The notes under the pieces are model-generated. The model saw nothing but the letters and a program-made list of their open reading frames with translations. It was not told where the DNA came from and did not search any database. 64,000 bases of DNA from Sporothrix humicola (lineage: Eukaryota > Ascomycota > Sordariomycetes > Ophiostomatales > Ophiostomataceae). Made by a program: the position numbers and the translations under genes. Shown here in pieces: positions 23,673 through 34,600 of the stretch (positions within the stretch are counted from its first letter, which is position 1; every line of letters starts with the position of its first letter). Location: assembly GCA_021396245.1 (NCBI GenBank), contig WNYE01000122.1, forward strand, positions 26,958 to 90,957, given 5' to 3'.

Positions 23673-26192
23673 GGTGGGTGGTTGTCGTCGGTATGGAGGA
23701 TAGGGGGGAATCGGGATGTCGGGAGAGGTGATGGGGATGTGAATCAGAGATTGGCGTTTTCACGTCGAATCAAAACTGATGGTCCAACGTCGGGAGCGTC
23801 GGCGCGACCGCAGGCGGTGACCGTGGGTATCAAACGGCAGCACGCGACTTGACAGTCTCAAATATCGAATCGTCGAGCCGTCGACCGATGGATGCGGAGA
23901 GAGAGGCGGATGAGGGAGTCGAACCCTTTCGGATCTGATGCCTTGCGAGGCGACCGCGACGCGTTTCTGCTCTCACCCCGGGCAGTCCAGATCAGCGCAT
24001 GCAGGGCGGGTGACGCAAAGGATAAAAGGAGAAACAGTGGTCGAAAGCAAAAGGACGTGAAATGAGTGCCGTCGAGTTCTCGTCCACAGGGATCGAGGGG
24101 ATGGTGGTCGTCGAGATACTTCGCGATGAAGTAAAAAAAGTGGATGGAAAAGTAAAGAGGCTTTTGAGCCACATCGATGTCTCTTTGGTCGCCCCTACCC
24201 TATTTTCCCTTTTTTTCTGTGTCGTTCCTCCCTCGCCTGAGAATTGGGGGAGAGAGGCTGCTGGAAGCTAGGGGGCAACAACGGCAAAACAGCGCGCTAG
24301 ACTGGAAAGAGGCTAGGTCGCTCCTGCCTGCGTCGCATGCGGTGCTATTCGTGCTTAGAAATTGAAGTTCACGTGACACTATCCATGGTACTCTCACGTG
24401 ACCATATGTGCAAAAAGGGGGCCAAAAGGAGCTAGCGCCTGACTTACGTAAGTCGACCGAATTGGGTGTAGTCTCTTTTTCTCGCAGCTATTGTGGGTCG
24501 CGACAATCGAAGCTAAGATGCCATCACCAACACGCACGACAAAAACAACACTCTTCAGCAACTCGGAGCATATGATCCAGGACAAGCCGTACAATTTCCG
24601 AAAAAAATGGCAATCTGTTCTCGAATGCCTTGCAAAATGATTTATCTGTTGTGATGTTTTGCAAGTGCATCAGCTGTCACAACGCGAGGAGGTCAACGGC
24701 GCATCAATGGAAATCTGAATGTGTTTTCATTTGCACCAACACTCACCGCACACCGTGATCGACGCCGGCACTCAACACGTCTGTGCTCTTGTGCAGAACT
24801 GTCCGATGTCAGTTACGACATTTCACATGGAGGGGGGCCATGGTCCAGCCCTTGCGAGCGCAGCCCGCCCCCAACGGCCATGCGAATGTGCGACTTGTCT
24901 TTGAACGGCGGCGCCAATGCAGGAACAATGCTAAGGCTAAGCATTGAGGACAATAGCAAGGCCGTCCGCTGCGTCGCCGCGCCGGGCTATCACTTTTCGG
25001 CGGCAGGGCAGATGCACGTCTGGCAGGGCATGCTCAGCACAGATTCGGCCTCACTATCATGCCGTCGCGCCCTTTATGTCTTTTTTTGCCTTTATGTCCC
25101 TTCGTGTCTTTGCAGTGTCGCATTGCTTTGCTATTTTTGTGTTTCTCTTTCTTGTCCGTTGCTTCTGTCAGTTCGTATGTCGCCTCCTCTGCCACCTCCT
25201 CTTCCCACCAGTCGCATATCGTTTGTTCCTTGTCGCTTGCCATTTCCTTTTGGCTTTTCTCTTGGCCTTTAATTCGTCTCTTGTCTGTCTCGCCCCTCAG
25301 CTGCTTTCATTGAAGCAACTCGCCTTTGGTATTGTTGTGCAAGTTGCATGCTCCCACTGTCACTTGTCGACTTTACGACGGACTTCTTTTGCAACTCGCT
25401 GCTACTTCTGTTGCCATTCTACTACTTTCCAATAGTCCACATCCCCTTTGATAAGAGTTCATGTTGGATATTATGCCCCTCCACGTAACATTATCCCGCC
25501 ATTTTTGTTACTCGTCTTGCCATTCTGCCCACCCGCCTCGTCCAGCCCATATCCGTAATCATAACCATAATCACAATCATAACTCCGGCCAAGAGTCTGG
25601 CCACGGGAAGGGAGAACGTCCTCCATCGGCGTCTCCTTCTTCGCCAACTTCTTGACGAGCTTTAAATACAAGAGGATGCAACAAGTCTGTTGGTTTTGAA
25701 TTCCTCCGGCTGTCTCTTCTCTGTCGTCTTCTTGTCTCTCCATCCTTCTTGCCTCTTCACCTTCTCCATCAACAACAGGAAAAGCACAACCACAACAAGC
25801 AAAAGAACAAGCAACAAAAAGCAACTGCCGTCTCTCCCTTACCTTGACCGGTCGTTGTTTTTCAGAGAACATACAAGTCGTCCGCTCTATTTCATTCTTC
25901 TCTCTTCCCTCTTTTTTTTTTCCTCTTGTACTATTTTTCTTTCTTTCTCCCCTTTCTTTTATATCAACCCTCTTGGCCATCTTCCCCTCTCTCTTTCTTT
26001 CATCATCATCACCATTCTTTTTTCCAAAGGTCCAAGCGTCTTCTATCAGAGTGATCGTCATCCGGCATCCCACGAAGCCATACCTTGATTTACTTTGATT
26101 TTTCGTTGAGATTCTTTCTCGTTGATCGTTTTGGCGATCATTGTTTCTGTTCTTCCCCTTTTCAACACATTTTCTTTACACATTTCTTCAAC
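23673..26192. other. Divergent intergenic region between RPB2 and STE2
   Basis: 2.5 kb. At about 23909-23925 the minus strand has a good tRNA B-box-like motif (GGTTCGACTCC) but no matching acceptor stem, so no tRNA is called. 25554-25590 is a degenerate ATCATA/ACCATA repeat. The last 500 bases before STE2 are strongly T/C-rich, as in long fungal leaders. No protein gene recognised. Confidence 0.5.
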
Positions 26193-27593
26193 ATGGCCCC
26201 TGCCACATCCGCACCGGCTCCGGCCGCGTCGCCGTTCCCTTTTGACCCGCGCAACCAGACCTTCTATCTCGAGGGCCCCGGCAACATGACCATTCCCGTC
26301 TGGGTGCCAGACGTGGACATGTTCTTCAACCAGGCTATCAACACGACCATCAACTATGCCTGCCAGATCGGCGCCTGTTTCATCATGCTGCTCGTGACGC
26401 TCACCATGACGTCCAAGTCTCGCTTCTCGCGCGCGTCCACGATCATCAACATTGCCAGTCTTGTTATCGGCACCATCCGCACCACGCTGCTGACGCTCTA
26501 CTTTGTGTCGTCGTTTCTCGAGTTCTACACCTTCTTCAGCCACTCGTACGACGTCATCAATCCGAACGACACGCGCATCTCGGCTGTGGCCACATTCTTT
26601 GCCCTGCCCCAGCTGATTCTCATTGAAGCCGCCCTCTTCCTGCAGGCCTACTCGATGATCAAGCTGTGGCCGAGATGGTGGCGCTTCCCCGTCCTGGCGC
26701 TGTCCGCCCTCATTGCCGGGTTTTCGATTGGCTTCAAGTGCGCGTCGGTCGCCATCCACATGCAGTCCATCCTGGGCTTTTATGTGAGCTACTCCGAGGT
26801 CTGGGTCTCGCAGGCCGATCTCATCTTTTCCGCGACGACCTTCTTCTGGTTCTGCTTCGTGTTTATCATCCGCCTAGTGATCCACATGTGGGAGTTCCGC
26901 AGCATCCTGCCGCCCATGGGCGGTGTGTCGGCCATGGAGGTCCTGGTCATGACCAACGGCGTTCTCATGCTCGTGCCCGTTGTCTTTGCCGCCATGGATG
27001 TCGCCCACGTCGGCGTCTTCCAGCCGGGCTCGCTCATCTACACCTCCGTCATTGTCCTGCTGCCGCTCGGCTCGCTTATTGCCCAGTCAATGACCCGCCC
27101 CGACGGCTACATTGTGCGCAGCAACAACAGCGACGCCAGTGGCGGCAACTCGCGCGGTATGCCTCGCGGAGGCTCTGGCCTTTCTGGTCTTGGTCCTGGC
27201 GGGAACAACAGCCGTGGCGGCGCGTACAGCCGGGCCGCCACCAACACGGCCAACACTGTCAACACGGTCGACAGCAAGACGGGCATCATGGGCGGCAGCC
27301 ACTCCCAGAACAAGAACTACAACGCCACCGACTTTGGCACGTGGTCGCACGCGTCGGATGCTAACAGCACCAACGCCATGATCTCGGGCGGCATGGCCAC
27401 GCAGGTGCGCATCCACTCGAACCAGAGCGAAAATATTGGGCCTGGCTCCCGCGCGCGCAACAACAGCCTGGCCGTGCTCGACCCAATCGAGAAGCAGCTG
27501 CAGGAGATTGACGCCACGCCCTTGTCGTCGTCGACAACGGAGGGCCGCGTCTGGGTCGACCGTGAAGTCGAAGTGCGGCGGGATATGGTGTGA
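26193..27593 (+). CDS. STE2: Ste2-type pheromone receptor (alpha-factor-like peptide GPCR)
   Basis: Seven-helix plasma-membrane receptor that senses the peptide pheromone of the opposite mating type and signals through a heterotrimeric G protein; called pre-2 or PreB in filamentous ascomycetes. Single exon, 466 aa. The ATG at 26193 is used; the open frame upstream has no ATG before it in good context. The N-terminus has N-glycosylation sites at N21, N31 and N50 and the FDPxxQxFxL-like start seen in Ste2. Predicted helices lie at about 53-72, 82-105, 129-155, 165-186, 206-231, 247-268 (with P262) and 280-299 (LPLGSLIAQSM, a conserved end of helix 7). The tail (300-466) is Ser/Asn/Gly-rich and probably phosphorylated. 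No mating-type locus or pheromone precursor gene is seen nearby. Confidence 0.92.
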   Translation: MAPATSAPAPAASPFPFDPRNQTFYLEGPGNMTIPVWVPDVDMFFNQAINTTINYACQIGACFIMLLVTLTMTSKSRFSRASTIINIASLVIGTIRTTLLTLYFVSSFLEFYTFFSHSYDVINPNDTRISAVATFFALPQLILIEAALFLQAYSMIKLWPRWWRFPVLALSALIAGFSIGFKCASVAIHMQSILGFYVSYSEVWVSQADLIFSATTFFWFCFVFIIRLVIHMWEFRSILPPMGGVSAMEVLVMTNGVLMLVPVVFAAMDVAHVGVFQPGSLIYTSVIVLLPLGSLIAQSMTRPDGYIVRSNNSDASGGNSRGMPRGGSGLSGLGPGGNNSRGGAYSRAATNTANTVNTVDSKTGIMGGSHSQNKNYNATDFGTWSHASDANSTNAMISGGMATQVRIHSNQSENIGPGSRARNNSLAVLDPIEKQLQEIDATPLSSSTTEGRVWVDREVEVRRDMV

Positions 27594-28227
27594 GTTACTC
27601 GAGGTCGCGTTGACGGGTAGTGTCGCAGTGGTGGCCATCATGATTGTCCGTATTGGCGTCGACAATGGCTGGATCTAATAAGGCACATGCCTGGTATTTC
27701 TCAGCCCTTTTTCTGCTCTTGATTTTTCATTTTCTTCTATATTCTTCTGCGTTCAAATTGACCAATTAGCGAGTCATGGTGCAAGGATACTTTTTTCTCA
27801 ATTTTAATTCTCTCTCATTTGTCTATTTTTATTTTCTGTTGAATTTTCTTTCAAAGGTTTTCGATACTTTTATTTTTCAGAATGAGGTTGTTTACTTTTC
27901 AGATTAATTTTATACTTAATTATGAATACGTCCTCCAGATAACCGAATTGTTAATTTCTCATAGGAAAATAAACCCAAAAGTTTCACTCAAATCAATCAC
28001 CCTCAATTAATGTAAACGAATTTCAAGTGATTCGCGTAAGGAAAGTGCAAACACATCGTCGATATGCGCAGCATTTGGTGTAAGTGTGTAAGTGAAAGTG
28101 CACATTTATTTTGAGTGGGCCCCACTTTTGTACTAGGCTATATAAACCCTGGAAGCTGGACAACTCTCGCCACGTCGCTATTGGCCACATCTTTTGGTGT
28201 GTGCATTGTTATGCTACTATTCTACAA
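27594..28227. other. 3' region of STE2 and tRNA upstream region
   Basis: AT-rich DNA between the STE2 stop and the tRNA. A TATATAAA motif at about 28139-28146 lies roughly 88 bases upstream of the tRNA; whether it serves Pol III is uncertain. No protein gene seen. Confidence 0.5.
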
Positions 28228-28333
28228 GGCCGCTTGGCGCAATGGTAGCGCGCGGTCCTCCTATTTTGTCCCGTCCATAGGATAAATCGGGGGGTTCAGA
28301 CCGAGGTTGCGGGTTCGAGTCCCGTAGTGGTCG
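28228..28333 (+). tRNA. tRNA-Arg(CCT) with a 34-base intron
   Basis: A complete cloverleaf can be drawn. Acceptor 28228-28234 (GGCCGCT) pairs with 28326-28332 (AGTGGTC), discriminator G28333. The D arm is GCGC/GCGC with loop AATGGTA; anticodon stem CGGTC (28253-28257) pairs with GACCG (28299-28303); T arm GCGGG-TTCGAGT-CCCGT. Box A (TGGCGCAATGG) and box B (GGTTCGAGTCC) are intact. Loop positions 32-37 read C, T, CCT, A, so the anticodon is CCT (reads AGG). The intron is 28264-28297, after position 37 as is usual, and contains AGG able to pair with the anticodon. A T run follows. Confidence 0.9.
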
Positions 28334-28343
28334 TTTTTTTTTT
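28334..28343 (+). terminator. RNA polymerase III terminator
   Basis: Ten T directly after the tRNA discriminator base, the standard Pol III stop signal. Confidence 0.9.
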
Positions 28344-28554
28344 GTCTTTTTTTGCGACGCTTTTTTCGCGACAACTTTTTTTTATTGATCGAATTGTGTC
28401 CTTTTCTTTTCAATTTTGCATTCAATGGGGTTATCATTTAAATTTTTATACTCGTAAATAACGGAGTGGCTCGTCGTAATATGTACATACAAATCCCAAA
28501 CGCCTGTAAATGCATCGCCATCAACAACTCCTTTTACTTTCCACACTCCCCCGT

Positions 28555-30900
28555 CTACTTCTGCAAAAACTTTTGGAACGAGCTGTGGTCAATAGAGACA
28601 TTGCCGACGGACGTCAGACGTTTCCGGCCGGCCTTTTGCTTGTCGAGCAGCTTGCGCCGGCGGCCGATATCCGAGGCGTGCAGTTTCTGGAGGACATCCT
28701 TGCGGAACGGCTTGATGGTTTCGCGAGCGACGACACGTTTGCCTGTCGCGGCCTGGATAATGACCTCGAACATTTGGCGGTCGACATGCTCCTTGAACTT
28801 GGTGACCCACTGGCGGCCGACGCGGTCGATTGTGGAGCGGTGCATGACCCTGCTGATAGCGTCGACGGGGACCTTGTTGACGAGGAGCTGCAGCTTGACG
28901 AGATCGCTGCTGCGCCAGCCGGCATCTTCGTAGTCGAGTGTCGCGTATCCCCTGGAAGCACTCTTGAGCTTGCCAAACAGGTCGTCGACTAGAGCCATGG
29001 AGGGCAGGGCGTACTTGAGGATGACCTGAATGCTGGCATTGGAGGTTTGTTTGGGGGCAGCCGCCAACGAAGGAACAACAACTGTCTCTTCGCCATCTGT
29101 GCCGGCCGTCGCCTCGGCTGCTGCTGCCTCCATGGCTTCTGCCACGCCACTGGATTGGGCACTGCCCGCCTGCAAGACGGCTGCGTCGCCTGTGCCCATG
29201 AAATCGATGCTCAACTGCTCGCCACGACTGGCCTCGCAAAGTGTGATGACGCGCCCTAGATATTCTTCCGGCACGGTAATGGTGGCCGTCACAAAGGGTT
29301 CAAAGTATTCGGCGTTGCGGCCCTTACCGCCGTCGTCGGCGTCGGGGAAATCGGCGGCGCTCGTCAACACGGTTTCCTTGCCGTGCCTGTCCTTCATTTT
29401 GACGGGGACGGCCGGCTCGGTGATGATGACACTGGCGCCGTGTTCTTGTCTGAGTCGGTCCTGGAAGACGGAACAGTGCAGACTGCCCAGAAATCCGAGA
29501 CGCCAGCCGGCGCCCAAGGCTTCGGAGTGGTCCTTTTGGAGCGTGATGCTGCGATCGTTGAGCACAAGCTGGCTGATGCTCTCGGCGAGCTTGGAGTGGT
29601 CGCCCTGGTCGGTGGGGAAGGCACACACGAACACCATGGGCTTGGGCTCTTCGAAGCCCGGGTAGGGCTCGACGACCCCCTCGTTGCCGACGGTCGTCAG
29701 CGTGTCGCCCATCTTGGCGTCCTGGATGCGCTTCATGCCCGGATTAAAAAAGATGTAGCCCACCTGGCCGGCGCGCAAAGTCGGCTGGGGAATGGCGTTG
29801 GGATACTGGATGCCGACCTCGCCGACATAGTACTTAACGCCCGTGGCCATGGACACGACCTGGTCGCCGGCCTTGATGGTGCCCTCGAACACGCGCACGA
29901 GTAGCACGACGCCCCGGAACGTGTCGTACCACGAGTCGACCAGCAAAATGCGGGGCGGCGCGTTGGCATCGCCTTCGGGCGGCGGGATGCGCTCAATCAC
30001 CTGCGGCAGGATCGCCTCGACGTTCTTGCCCGTCTTGGCGCTCACCAGAACCGCCTGCCGGTTGCTGTTGGTCTCGTCGACGTCGAGCTCAAACGTGTCG
30101 TGCAGCTGGCGCAGTGCGCGCGGCACGTCGGCTGTTGGGAGATCGACCTTGTTGACGACGGGAATGAGGCCCAGACCTTGGGAGAAGGCGTAGTAGAAGT
30201 TGGCGACCGTCTGCGCCTGAACACCCTGTGATGCGTCCACCAGCAGCAGGGCACCGCCGCAGCTGGCATACGACCGCGTCACTTCGGCGCGGAAATCGAC
30301 GTGACCGGGAGTGTCGACCAGATGCAACAAGTAGTCCTCGCCTTTGTACCGGTAGATCATGGTGCAGGTCTGCGCCTTGACCGTGATGCCCCGCTCGCGC
30401 TCCACATCCAGCTTGTCTAGGATCTGCTTGTTGCCGTCGCCGGGCGAGATTGTCCCTGTACTCTCGAGGAGGCGGTCGCTCAGCGTGCTCTTGCCGTGGT
30501 CAATGTGCGCCACAATGCAAAAGTTGCGGAACCGCTCGATCGGGATGGCGGCGATGCGCTTCTGGATGTCTACCGGGTCTTTGCTGACGCGTGGCTGTTT
30601 AGACGAGTAGGAGTGGGTAGGGAGGGTCGTGAGTGGTGCCGAGGAGGAGGAAGGGTCTGTCGAGGTAGAAGCCGAAGTCGCTTCGCTTGCAAAGGTTCGT
30701 TGGGACGTATGTATTGAGGATGTGCGGCCGACATTCTGTCGCCGTAATGTTGAGAGCCTACGACAGCTTGTGTCATAAGAGCATCTCCCCAAACTGGCAC
30801 TTCCTCTGCTGACAGCCGTCCTTGCTGTCCTGGCGCTCTCTGCGCATTGGCCGCGCAGGACTGTGGCGCCAGGACGCAGCAGCCGAAGACATGGCTGCAT
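28555..30900 (-). CDS. GUF1: Mitochondrial elongation factor 4 (LepA/Guf1 GTPase)
   Basis: Ribosome-binding translational GTPase of mitochondria, the eukaryotic LepA. Single exon, 781 aa from the ATG at 30900 (MQPCLRLLRPGATVLRG). The open frame extends upstream to a GTG, but the ATG start begins a typical Arg/Ser-rich mitochondrial targeting sequence. G motifs in order: AHIDHGKST (about residue 130), ITVKAQT, DTPGH, NKVD and VSAKTG. The LepA C-terminal domain follows (GYATLDYEDAGWRSSDLVKLQLLVN; ATGKRVVARETIKPFRKDVL) with the end FQKFLQK. Oddity: an Ala/Thr/Glu-rich insertion (about VAEAMEAAAAEATAGTDGEE) sits between GDAAVLQAG and SIQVILKYALP, in the EF-G domain V-like part. The gene lies 701 bases downstream of the MIT gene on the same strand; no operon implied. 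Confidence 0.95.
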   Translation of the reverse strand: MQPCLRLLRPGATVLRGQCAESARTARTAVSRGSASLGRCSYDTSCRRLSTLRRQNVGRTSSIHTSQRTFASEATSASTSTDPSSSSAPLTTLPTHSYSSKQPRVSKDPVDIQKRIAAIPIERFRNFCIVAHIDHGKSTLSDRLLESTGTISPGDGNKQILDKLDVERERGITVKAQTCTMIYRYKGEDYLLHLVDTPGHVDFRAEVTRSYASCGGALLLVDASQGVQAQTVANFYYAFSQGLGLIPVVNKVDLPTADVPRALRQLHDTFELDVDETNSNRQAVLVSAKTGKNVEAILPQVIERIPPPEGDANAPPRILLVDSWYDTFRGVVLLVRVFEGTIKAGDQVVSMATGVKYYVGEVGIQYPNAIPQPTLRAGQVGYIFFNPGMKRIQDAKMGDTLTTVGNEGVVEPYPGFEEPKPMVFVCAFPTDQGDHSKLAESISQLVLNDRSITLQKDHSEALGAGWRLGFLGSLHCSVFQDRLRQEHGASVIITEPAVPVKMKDRHGKETVLTSAADFPDADDGGKGRNAEYFEPFVTATITVPEEYLGRVITLCEASRGEQLSIDFMGTGDAAVLQAGSAQSSGVAEAMEAAAAEATAGTDGEETVVVPSLAAAPKQTSNASIQVILKYALPSMALVDDLFGKLKSASRGYATLDYEDAGWRSSDLVKLQLLVNKVPVDAISRVMHRSTIDRVGRQWVTKFKEHVDRQMFEVIIQAATGKRVVARETIKPFRKDVLQKLHASDIGRRRKLLDKQKAGRKRLTSVGNVSIDHSSFQKFLQK

Positions 30901-31601
30901 CGGTCCTCTTAGGCGGGGGAAAGAGGTTGGGCGCACTGTTCGGTATACAGTCGACTTGAGAGTGCCAATAAAGTCGACCGGTTGAGGATTGGCGCAAAAG
31001 GGTAGGAATATGTCGAGGTTTCGCGTACGCAGTAGATGGGGTGGTCGAACTGCCGAGAAACGCAAAGTGGTGGGTTTTGGTGGGAGAATTTGCACCCCCG
31101 GAATCTCTTATCTTATCGCGTTCGGCGCAACACAGCGCTAAAAACAGGGTTCAGGAACACCACCAACAGATATTAGTGACAATTGAAGATCCAATATTTA
31201 CTTGCATTTCATTCAAATATTCAAAAAAAAGATATGGCCAAAAATCATGTTCAAAAGTATATATATATTGCACTCGCTTTCAAGAGAAGTAAAAAGATGG
31301 TATAAACGCGGAGCAAGAATACACGAAAACAAGAAAGTCTGCGCATGGCGACATGACATGACGACGTAGTCTAATACAGCCGTTACAAGTGAGCATAACA
31401 GAGAGTAAAAAGGAATACATGACGGCGCGTATCGCAAAAAGAGAAAAAAAAAAACCCAAAAGCGTAAAGTAGACAGTATGTTCAGGGCGTGGAGGAGGAT
31501 GGGGGAGTTGCAAGAGCAAATATATATGAACAAAAAAGTATACATATATACAGCCAAAATGCAATATAAGACGGATGATGATGTTCGAGGGAGATGGGTG
31601 T
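30901..31601. other. Intergenic region between MIT-domain gene and GUF1
   Basis: 701 bases holding the 3' end of the MIT gene and the promoter of GUF1, both on the minus strand. The middle part (31150-31560) is AT-rich with ATATAT runs. No gene seen. Confidence 0.5.
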
Positions 31602-34600
31602 CTATGCCAACACCCATTCGCTGCCGCGCTTGATGAACTTTTCGAGCAGCAGCGACACGTCCGAGAGCACGAACCGGCAGATGTAGAAGGCAAAGAACTC
31701 GGCCGCGTGGCGCGTGCACAGCTCGAGGCCGACCTGCGTCTTGTCGGCGTGCCGCAGGCCAGGGTCCTCCACTTGCCGCGCAATCTGGTCAATTGACTGC
31801 GCCGCGTCAAAGAGGCGCGCCAGCGAGTTCATGTACACGGCGTTGGGGCCCGCAAACTTGGCCGACGAGACGTCGCGCTTGGCAGGGCGGCGGGTCGGTT
31901 GGGCAGTCATAGGTAGCGACGAAAGCGGGCCACCGTCTTTGGAGCCGGTGCCGGGTCCGCCGGAAGAGCCTGGGGCGTCCGACACACTTTCTTTGCGTCC
32001 CGATTGGTTGTAGCTGCTGCTCAGACCGGCTGACGAGTTCTTGGACCGCAGGCGGCGCCATGAGAAGGAGCGCGACGACTGGCCGGAAACGCTCGATGTG
32101 CGCGGGACGGGGCCGCCGTTACCACTACCGCCGCCGCCCTCGTTGTCACCGACACCCGTCGATGCCTCCTTGAACAAAGCATTGGCGCTCTGCGGGCCGA
32201 CGTCGTTGCCGAGGCGGCGGGATAGCGTGTTTTGCGTTTGCTCAAGCACGTTCTCGAGGGACTGCATCTCCTCCAGGACAGCATCGGCGTCGCACGTGTC
32301 GACCTGTGCCAGCTTGAGGAGGGCCGACGTCAAAAAATCGCAGTTGGCCACCTTCTCGTCAATGTTCTTGAGGCGCACACCCTTGACCTTCCAGACATCG
32401 CTAGGCACAAACAGCTTGTTGCTGAGGTAGCCGCCGCGCGGGTGCACCAAGGTCTGGTAGAGACAGCGCATGAGCCAGAACGGACGCAGCATCGTGTCTG
32501 TCGGGCACGGCTCAAGCGGCACGGGCGCGTCCGAGTACATGGGGTTGGGCGATCCCGGAGTGCTCGGGGAGTGGAAGTCGCTCTCGAGCAAATGCATGCC
32601 ACCGACCCCGCTGGCAGCGATTATCATCCTATCCTTAAAGGTGGTGGCGCTGGGCGTGGGCAACGTCGGCAAATCCGGCATGCGGACCGTGCTGGCAAAC
32701 TGGTTGCTAAGCGGTGTGCCAGGAGACATGTCGCCACCCTCGAGGTTCGTGACGGACATGTTGCGGCTGCGCATGCTTCGCAGGCTTGATGAGGAGAAAT
32801 TCTTGCGCAGGCCAGGCCGGCCCATGTTTGGTGAGCCGGCACGGCCGCCGTCGTTGTCCGAGAATCCCTGGGGAATGGGCGGTGTGGGCGGCGGGAAGTT
32901 GGGCGGCGGCATGGACTCGACGGGGCTGGCGCCGAAGAACATGGTGGCGCCTGCGCCGGGTGACGGGGTCGGTGCAGGCCGGCCACCGGCACCGGCAGCA
33001 CTGGAACCTGGACGGCTGATACTGCCCGGTGCACCAGCTGGCAGTGCTGGAGGTGGTCCATTAGGTCCTGCCGACAATGCTTGCCGCTGTGACACGAGGA
33101 AGCCTGCAGTCCGTGGTTGCTGGGGCAGGGCAGCCGATGCCGAGAGGCTTGTGGAGGACATGGACGTGGAGGCGTTGCCGGCAGTCTGCGGCCCATTGAC
33201 AGTGTTGTTGCTCGCCCCGGGCGGGTTGAGCTTGGTCGTCTCGATCTTGAGCTGCTTCATGTTCTGGCCCGACAGCCGGCGGTTGCGCACGCTCTGGGCG
33301 CTGCCGCCACGCACGGGGCTCGTCTGCGCGGTTGACGGGCGGACGGGCGGTGGCGGCATGGACATGGACGGCGGGGGCATCTGGGGCGGAAGTGACGGGA
33401 GAGCCTGTGTCGGTGGTGGCGGCGGCGGCATGTTGTTGTTACTCTTCAAAGTATTGCTCTCGGAGACGGTCGACAAAACAGTCGTGGCTGTCGGCGGGTT
33501 CGAGGCCATGGAGCTGTGCCATGTGCGCGAGGTGAACTCGCTCGAGTCGGATTCACGCGGTGGCTGCTTGTTGTTGCCACCGTAATTGTTGCCCTTTTTA
33601 AGGCCAAACGTAAAGTCTTCAATGGCCAGGCCGCTCGTCATTTCTTCGAGTATCCGCTCCTCGTCTTCCGAATCATTGTCGTCGTCCAAGAAATCCCGCG
33701 GAATGTCCTCTTCCTCTTCTTGCTGCATCATCAGCTGTTCCCGCAGACGCAGCTGGCGCTCAAAGGCAATGGCTTCACGCTCGGTCTCGCGTACGCGCTC
33801 CTTGGCCAGCTCGACTTTCCGCAGGCTGTTGGACACTTGGGCGTCGCCGTTGCCGTAGCCCTTGTAGTTCTGTGATCCTCCATAGATGGGGTCCGAGTTC
33901 ATGGGCTCGTAGCCGTCGTCATAGGCGGCCTCGATGGCGTCGTCAAGTGCGGCGTCGAACTCGGCTTCTGTGGCACCACTGGCGGCGCGGATGTGTTTTC
34001 TCCGGATGCCTAGTGAGGATGAACGGGAGTGGACAGACGACGCGGCCGAGCTGCCGGACTCATTGATGGGGTCGAGCCATGATACAGACTCATGGCTGGG
34101 TGTTCTTTGGTGACCGTGTGATGCATGGTTATGACCATTATCATTATTGTTGGCGTTGGCGCTGCCTGGCCGCAGTGTTGAACCGTAGCGGGCAGACGGG
34201 AGGGTGTCTTCGTTGGGGTTGTAGCGGTAGGAGGTGGGCGCGTCTTCAAAGGGCCGTGGTGGCGGGGCGACGCGCCTTGGAGAGAGTGGTGGGGGCATGT
34301 ACTGGTTGGCGCCTGCCGGCGGTTGTAATGACGATGCCGGGCCCATTGCATTATTTGCGTTGTTGTTTGCATTTGCTTGATGTGGTGGGATAAACTCCTT
34401 GCGGGGTGAGCGGGAAAAGGTGGACTGCAAGGTATACTGGTCCCTGAGTAGTGAAGAGACGTGTGGCTGGTCGTTTGTGGCATTGTTGAAGCCAGACTGG
34501 ATCAGCCTTGGTGAAGAAGAGGATTGTGGGATGGAGTAGCCTGGAACAGAACGGGGCTCGGCGGCGCGATGGGGCTCGACAACGTCGTCGTCGTATATCC

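Noticed and set aside
23900..24000. tRNA-like B box (GGTTCGACTCC) on the minus strand
   Set aside because: No partner for the ATCCGCC acceptor side, no box A and no cloverleaf could be drawn within 120 bases.
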